Shown in pieces: positions 53,430 to 60,000 of a DNA stretch of 60,000 nt (position 1 is its first letter; every line of letters starts with the position of its first letter). A model generated the notes under the pieces. The model searched no databases. It saw only the letters and a list, made by a program, of their open reading frames with translations, and was not told the origin of the DNA. Both the position numbers and the translations under genes were made by a program. Where the stretch lies: positions 30,408,390 through 30,468,389 of the forward strand of contig NC_087070.1 of the NCBI RefSeq assembly GCF_963678635.1. The letters are read 5' to 3'. Source of the stretch: Symsagittifera roscoffensis. Taxonomy: Eukaryota > Xenacoelomorpha > Acoela > Convolutidae.

Positions 53430-55662
53430 TTCTTTCCAGTAGAGGCAATTCCTTTTAAACTTTCAAATCTTACGTTTGCGTTTGTCATCTATACATATCT
53501 GTGGTCATTGAAAAACAGAACGATGTTTTTGGACCAATTTTCCGGAACTTTAAGATCTTCTTGAAGGATTTTAACGACCTTTTTCTCATTTATCTCGCTC
53601 TATAATTTCGCAACATAAACAAACAGGTATAAATTATTTACTTTTGAGTCTGCCATTGAATTAGAAATAACATTGGACAGAGGACATCTTGGGTAAAACC
53701 ACCATGGACAGCTTGGGGAAAACCACCTTGGGGAAAACGACCAAAAATTTTTTTCCAACTTGAGCTGCTATCATTGATAACTTTTCTTTTTTGCTTTTCT
53801 TAAATGAAGCATTTTAACCAAATCAACCTTTGTCCGTTTGTTATATACTCTTGTTTATTACCTAAGAGTTTTTGCGTGGCTTTGAAACAAATGAGCTTGT
53901 GAAACCTAGGTAGTTCACATCAACTTCTCTGTGGCTATCCAAAGTCGCAGTGAAGTCGTCAGGCACTTTCAGGAGGTGAAGTTGTGATGATCTTCCGGGT
54001 ATTAACGCGAATGATGTATTTACAAAGATTTTATTTCTGTTCATAAACCCATAAAATGGGACCATTTAATGGAGATGAAAAAACCATTAAACGCCATTAA
54101 ATAGATGACTTTTTCAAAAAATTTACAAACATTTGATGTAAGGACTACCGGTGTGTAGTTTTCCGTCAACGATTTCATTCTTTCTTTAAAATAGGTGCTA
54201 TGTGGGCCACTTTCCAATCTTCGGGTACCTTACTATCGTTCCAAGTTCTACTTAAAACATTTTGTCATTGCATGGACAAATTGTAGACTTAATTCAAACG
54301 AAATTTTTGGGTTGCTTTCATCTGGTCCTGCTAATTTTGAATGGTGAGTCAGGTCTAACTGCTCTTTCACTGTTTGTTTCGTACTTTTTATTTCCTTGCA
54401 AATTTGTCAAATGATATATATTTTTTGAAAATTACCACTCACCAGGGGATCCATTTGTGAAAGCCGATGAAAAAAATTGGTAGAGCTCATTTCTCTGTCC
54501 CGTTCGTTGTTAACGTTCCAGTTTCTTCAACTAATGCTAAAACTCCTATTTCTAGCAATATTGTTTTTGTCTTAAACAGCTCCAGAAAATTTTGGGTTTT
54601 AATTTTACTTCTTTCTTTATGTCTTTTTCTCTCGCCCGGCATTCGTTTCTGGTGGATGCTCTTAGACCTACAGAAGTTGCTCCAAGCCTTCTTTTTTTCA
54701 GATAAGAGCCGTGTTGTTTGCATCTTCATTTTTAATTTTGTTCATTTCTTTTCGCATTCCATCGTAGCTCCTTTGTGAGGTCGTATCGATTTTTCTATTT
54801 CACCATCGATACGATTGATAACCAACTCTGTTTCTATGAGAAAATGGTCTCTTTGACAAAAATGTGGTGTAGTTTTAGTCGCCAGATCGCTTACACACTT
54901 CATCGGTTAGTACGATATCAAGGAGTGATGGTTTATCACCTGCTGAGATGCAAGTTAGTAACGCTGATAAGTTAGATAAAGAATGAATCCCGATCTGCTG
55001 CCGGAAATTTGAACATTTTGCATCCGTCGTCTTCAGTTTCGCTCATTTTGTGCCAGTTGAATGAGGGTAAGTTGTATCACCAAAGATAACAGTGAAGTTC
55101 TTCTTGTTTTTTTTCTACAGTTTTTGATGATTGATCGATACAAAGAATAATTTTTCGACCGATAGCAATGTCGCATACCATCAATTCTTGGACTTAAGTC
55201 GTTGTTGTCGTGTCGAATAGTCAATATGTTTTTTATGACTATTGAAATTCCTCATCCATTGTCATTTGGATTTGTGTTAATTGACTTGATTTTGTTGTTC
55301 TGAATTTTGGTTCAAATTGGGTCCCAAAATGTCCATGAATTTTTTGGTTTGTCTTCAACTAAATCAATTACCTCCGGTTGGTAATTTGGATCAACAATTA
55401 ATTTTTTCAACTCTTGATGTTTTTGTTTAAGTTTGTCAACGTTCTTGTACCAGAAAATTAACTTTCCTGCTTCTCTGCTTTTTCATAACTTCTATAATTA
55501 GCAAACTCGAACCAGATGCAAAAAGTGCCCCTGTTCTTAATTGTTAGAGTTATTTTCCTCTCGTGACTATTATTCGCAATTCTTCTTTTTCCTTCATTTT
55601 TTGGTCGGGAATAACCTTGACGTTTTTCATGTTAGCATCTGCTTTTTTTTTATTTTGTTATA

Positions 55663-56696
55663 TTACAAGACAAAAGCCAAAGGTAGCCAAGGGATCGCCT
55701 TGCTGAAACCCTTCTGTTGATTGGATGGTGAAGGCACCAGATATCAAGAAACTGCTTTCTTCGTAGCAGAGTTTCACAAAGCTAAGGATCTCCGGGGCGT
55801 GTTCATTGATGGCTTTCAAAATGACATCACGTCTTACACTGTTGAAGGCGTTGGCAAAGTCAATTTTGACAAAGGCTTGATCACGTTCTGCGCATTCAAT
55901 GAAATCGCGCGCTACATGGGCCGCCGCCTCACTCCCGTGTTTAACACCAGCTCCTAGCTGAAAAGGCCAAAAATAATCTTTGAATTTTTTCCAGCATGCG
56001 CCGTGAAATGCATTTGGAAGTGAGTCTTCGCAAAGTGTCTCCAATCGTGATCGGGCGTATTCCTCCACATTTCTTGGTCAAAGAGATGAATGTAGCACTG
56101 GAGACGACAGGCTTGATGAACGCAGGGATGTTGCCTGTCAACAATAAATTTGTGTAGTCTGTCAGATGCGAGAGCAGGTTGTTGCCAGCTTCGTTAGCAG
56201 ATGGTGAAAAGGCATCTTTCACGTGTTGTGGTCTGAGGCCCGTCGGTCCACCAGCACTACCTGCGTTAAAAGACATGACCGCTCTCCTGACTTCAGACTG
56301 ACTAACTTGAAGTTGAACACAGTCGTTAGATGGGGGTGTAGCTTTGTCTGCGGGTGCAGGAGGGTGTTTCGCATCGAGCAGTGTTTTGTTCTCAAGAGTC
56401 GTTGGCAGAAAAGTATCGTCGCTGGCTGCCAACCTGACAGCTCCCTTGATATCTCCTTCGTCAAGTTTGGCAGCAATCAGTTTGGAGTTGTCGTTGTTCC
56501 CAGAGCTTGCTGGTTTCTGCGAGACTGGAGAAGGCAAAGTGTACTCACCCCTGTTGAAAGCATTTATCTGTTGCTGTATGGTGCTTCCAAGTGAGGCTCT
56601 GACCTTCTTACCTGCGCGTGTAGGTTTGCAAAGGCAGCAAGAGGGCATGATCAGATAGCGACCCCATGCTTCCTTGCTTCCCGGGTTGGTAACCAC
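55663..56696 (-). pseudogene. Reverse transcriptase N-terminal half, second copy
   Basis: Same frameshift as the first copy; ends just after motif B (QGDPLATFGFCLV) at the duplication joint. No catalytic motif C or endonuclease region. Confidence 0.75.
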
Positions 56697-57177
56697 CTCT
56701 TTGATGCATTCAGCAGACGTGGAGGCAGTGATTTATATAAAAAGTTGAGACTTGAGAAAGAGTAGTTCAGATCATTTAATGTCGGTCGAAAAAAATTGCT
56801 ACAAAATAGATAAATGGCTATTGAAAATTTATTATTCAGGAAAGTAAATCCGAAGTTTGCTTTTAGTTTTGTTCACTAGTGTGCTTTTAAAGGACGATTC
56901 TGGTTAATATGTTTCTATTGTTGTAATTTGTAGCAGCAAAAGGATGGGTTGTCCACTTAGTGTCTTCATTGTTCTTGCCATTTTTTTTCAGTGCTCCATG
57001 ATCTCCTTGTCCGTAGAACAATAATTATGTTTTTTCCTGGATTGGTAAAGAGCATGAGGGCCCCCTGCTGACAGTACTGAAAAAACAGCGTTGAAGGGGG
57101 CAATTTTTGGTACGGTGAACCAAAAAAAATTTCCGTGCCGATTCAGTGGGAAGTTTTCGAAAAGTTTTGTTTAATTC

Positions 57178-59890
57178 TGATCATTAGGCGGTTGTGCCGC
57201 CTCTCTTGATCAGCATATTAGTTATGTTTTTTATTTAGCTCGTCTCATGTATATTAAATGCATTTTCGTCCAGGTTTTTTTCTAAGTTATTTATGATTGA
57301 TCATTTTCGAGTTCACTAATTCTCGTGGAAGTTTGTTCCTGTCTGTTGCAGCTCTGATCGTGAAAAATTGTTTTGTTGTTGAATTCGAATTAACTTTTCG
57401 ACGCTTTTGGATCGAAACGGTTATTTCTCGTCTTCCACGTTGTTCAAGAGACGGTAGATATAGCTTTCGCAGTCTTTCCCTTAAGTTTCCAACATTTTTT
57501 AAAAGTTTCTTGGGTCGCGGATACCAAGCTTGATTGTAAATATCAAGATAAGGCCATTTAAGCCATTTGAAAACTTTCAAACAGCCAGGTTTAGTCTTTT
57601 TGTTGTTAGTTTTCGTGAAAATGGCAAAGATTGAGTCAGCTGGTTTCATTTTGGTGAGAATTTGTTTTTCGAACAAATTGTTATTATCAATGACAACACC
57701 CAGATGTTTTGCTTCCTCTGCTTTTTTCAATTCTTTCCAGTAGAGGCAATTCCTTTTAAACTTTCAAATCTTACGTTTGCGTTTGTCATCTATACATATC
57801 TGTGGTCATTGAAAAACAGAACGATTTTAACGACCTTTTTCTCATTTATCTCGCTCTATAATTTCGCAACATAAACAAACAGGTATAAATTATTTACTTT
57901 TGAGTCTGCCATTGAATTAGAAATAACATTGGACAGAGGACATCTTGGGTAAAACCACCATGGACAGCTTGGGGAAAACCACCTTGGGGAAAACGACCAT
58001 AAATTTTTTTCCAACTTGAGCTGCTATCATTGATAACTTTTCTTTTTTGCTTTTCTTAAATGAAGCATTTTAACCAAATCAACCTTTGTCCGTTTGTTAT
58101 ATACTCTTGTATATTACCTAAGAGTTTTTGCGTGGCTTTGAAACAAATGAACTTGTGAAACCTAGGTAGTTCACATCAACTTCTCTGTGGCTATCCAAAG
58201 TCGCAGTGAAGTCGTCAGGCACTTTCAGGAGGTGAAGTTGTGATGATCTTCCGGGTATTAACGCGAATGATGTATTTACAAAGATTTTATTTCTGTTCAT
58301 AAACCCATAAAATGGGACCATTTAATGGAGATGAAAAAACCATTAAACGCCATTAAATAGATGAATTTTTCAAAAAATTTACAAACATTTGATGTAAGGA
58401 CTACCGGTGTGTAGTTTTCCGTCAACGATTTCATTCTTTCTTTAAAATAGGTGCTATGTGGGCCACTTTCCAATCTTCGGGTAACTTACTATCGTTCCAA
58501 GTTCTACTTAAAACATTTTGTCATTGCATGGACAAATTGTAGACTTAATTCAAACGAAATTTTAGGGTTGCTTTCATCTGGTCCTTCTAATTTTGAATGG
58601 TGAGTCAGGTCTAACTGCTCTTTCACTGTTTGTTTCGTACTTTTTATTTCATTGCAAATTTGTCAAATGATATATATTTTTTGAAAATTACCACTCACCA
58701 GGGGATCCATTTGTGAAAGCCGATGAAAAAAATTGGTAGAGCTCATTTCTCTGTCCCGTTCGTTGTTAACGTTCCAGTTTCTTCAACTAATGCTAAAACT
58801 CCTATTTCTAGCAATATTGTTTTTGTCTTAAACAGCTCCAGAAAATTTTGGGTTTTAATTTTACTTCTTTCTTTTTGTCTTTTTCTCTCGCCCGGCATTC
58901 GTTTCTGGTGGATGCTCTTAGACCTACAGAAGTTGCTCCAAGCCTTCTTTTTTTCAGATAAGAGCCGTGTTGTTTGCATCTTCATTTTTAATTTTGTTCA
59001 TTTTTTTTCGCATTCCATCGTAGCTCCTTTGTGAGGTCGTATCGATTTTTTTATTTCACCATCGATACGATTGATAACCAACTCTGTTTCTATGAGAAAA
59101 TGGTCTCTTTGACAAAAATGTGGTGTAGTTTTAGTCGCCAGATCGCTCACACACTTCATCGGTTAGTAAGATATCAAGGAGTGATGGTTTATCACCTGCT
59201 GAGATGCAAGTTAGTACGCTGATAAGTTAGATAAAGAATAATTCCCAATCTGCTGCCGGAAGTTTGAACATTTTGCATCCGTCGTCTTCAGTTTCGCTCA
59301 CTTTGTGCCAGTTGAATGAGGGTAAGTTGTATCACCAAAGATAACAGTGAAGTTCTTCGTGTTTTTTTTTCTACAGTTTTTGACGATTGATCGATACAAA
59401 GAATAACTTTTCGAGCGATAGCAATGTCGCATACCATCAATTCTTGGACTTAAGTCGTTGTTGTCGTGTCGAATAGTCAATATGTTTTTTATGACTATTG
59501 AAATTCCTCATCCATTGTCATTTGGATTTGTGTTAATTGACTTGATTTTGTTGTTCTGAATTTTGGTTCAAATTGGGTCCCAAATGTCTATGAATTTTTT
59601 GGTTTGTCTTCAACTAAATCAATTACCTCCGGTTGGTAATTTGGATCAACAATTAATTTTTTCAACTCTTGATGTTTTTGGTTAAGTTTGTCAACGTTCT
59701 TGTACCAGAAAATTAACTTTCATGCGTCTCTGCTTTTTCGTAACTTCTATAATTAGCAAACTCGAACCAGATGCAAAAAGTGCCCCTGTTCTTAATTGTT
59801 AGAGTTATTTTCCTCTCGTGACTATTATTCGCAATTCTTCTTTTTCCTTCATTTTTTGGTCGGGAATAATCTTGACGTTTTTCATGTTAG
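57178..59890 (-). mobile_element. Decayed LINE (CR1/L2-like), copy 2
   Basis: Second copy of 52877-55640, with the C-terminal RT fragment open at 57287-57730 and the 3' hairpin at 57178-57212. Carries the 45-bp deletion. Confidence 0.7.
57287..57730 (-). pseudogene. LINE reverse transcriptase C-terminal fragment, copy 2
   Basis: One amino-acid difference (Arg for Gln in the SIQKR segment) from 52986-53429. Confidence 0.65.
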
Positions 59891-60000
59891 CATCTGCTTT
59901 TTTTTATTTTGTTATATTTCGACTTAGATCCACATCTTGTTCAGCAATTACTTATTTGATCGTCGTTTTTCCAACCAACTTAGATTGTTTCCAAATACTC

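Larger units (their letters stand above)
52877..55640 (-). mobile_element. Decayed LINE (CR1/L2-like), copy 1
   Basis: Minus strand. From 5' to 3': fragments of an endonuclease domain (HIILGDFNYPSINW-like near 55030-55090, LDIVLTDE near 54890), a linker rich in Lys/Arg (54487-54729), RT pieces (VAHIAPIFKK near 54190; FTQDVLCPMLF near 53680) and the open C-terminal part (52986-53429, beginning EEAKHLGVVIDNNNLFEKQI, with LRKLYLPSLEQRGRRE). Many stops; only the last part is open. A 3' hairpin lies at 52877-52911. Confidence 0.7.
51363..55662 (+). repeat. 4.3-kb tandem duplication, unit 1
   Basis: Begins ACAAGACAAAAGCC inside the reverse transcriptase (just 3' of motif B on the coding strand) and ends at GTTATATT on the 5' side of the LINE. 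Unit 2 follows directly. Confidence 0.85.
55663..59919 (+). repeat. 4.3-kb tandem duplication, unit 2
   Basis: Follows unit 1 head to tail with scattered differences and a 45-bp deletion near 57825 (between GAT repeats). Similarity ends at GTTATATT (59919), after which the sequence is new. Confidence 0.85.

Noticed and set aside
54467-54778. Plus-strand open frame of 103 codons, repeated at 58723
   Set aside because: Antisense to the LINE linker region, whose minus-strand reading matches the LINE order better.

Overview
The window is eukaryotic and looks like repeat-rich DNA from an invertebrate animal. It is strongly AT-rich, has no recognisable host gene, and is built from Polinton/Maverick elements, a Gag-like LTR-retroelement fragment and two kinds of non-LTR retrotransposon. 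TTTTCAG/TTTTTAG acceptor-like sites and GTAAGT donors fit animal splicing. The species cannot be fixed from sequence alone; a cnidarian or nematode would both fit.

Positions 1-48903 are two related Polintons, one inserted into the other. The outer, older element supplies 1-3412 (zinc-finger/N-terminal part of its polymerase, accessory ORFs, C-terminal part of unknown gene X) and 41957-48903 (N-terminal part of gene X, then accessory ORFs, packaging ATPase, integrase, penton-like protein, small basic virion-type protein, capsid protein). The inner element, 3413-41956, sits inside the outer gene X. It is bounded by inverted repeats beginning AGTAGTATATGAG and by the 6-bp direct repeat GATAAT. 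Removing the inner element and one GATAAT gives a gene X stretch of exactly the same length as the intact paralogue at 25582-26292.

The inner element's left arm (minus-strand protein-primed DNA polymerase B, then plus-strand ORF Y, a 52-aa membrane protein and acidic ORF Q) is repeated head to tail: copy A (3413-10811), copy B (12162-18091) and copy C (from 19439), with a fourth recombinant piece D (27541 on). Pieces of outer-element DNA lie between the copies, which suggests unequal exchange between inner and outer copies. B and C lack about 1.4 kb of polymerase (motifs B and C). A second duplication of about 5.1 kb repeats Y-membrane-Q-X-W-SW. The inner right arm, 32.2-40.6 kb, carries the module V, U, R, packaging ATPase, T, S, integrase, penton-like, pVI/pX-like, major capsid, membrane protein and adenain-like protease, with a 967-bp tandem duplication across capsid and protease.

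Together these genes describe a self-synthesising element with a virion module: the polymerase copies the element, the integrase inserts it, and the ATPase, capsid, penton and protease would make particles. Nearly every copy is broken by stops or frameshifts, so both elements look dead. A few small ORFs remain open: the membrane protein, Q in copy B, X, U, the ATPase and the protease.

Positions 48904-60000 differ. A Gag-like fragment (48917-49625, minus) abuts the truncated outer element. Next is a GC-richer reverse transcriptase with a C-terminal restriction-like endonuclease region (49857-52395, minus), then a decayed LINE (about 52877-55640, minus). The 4.3-kb segment from inside the reverse transcriptase to the LINE 5' side is duplicated in tandem (51363-55662 and 55663-59919).
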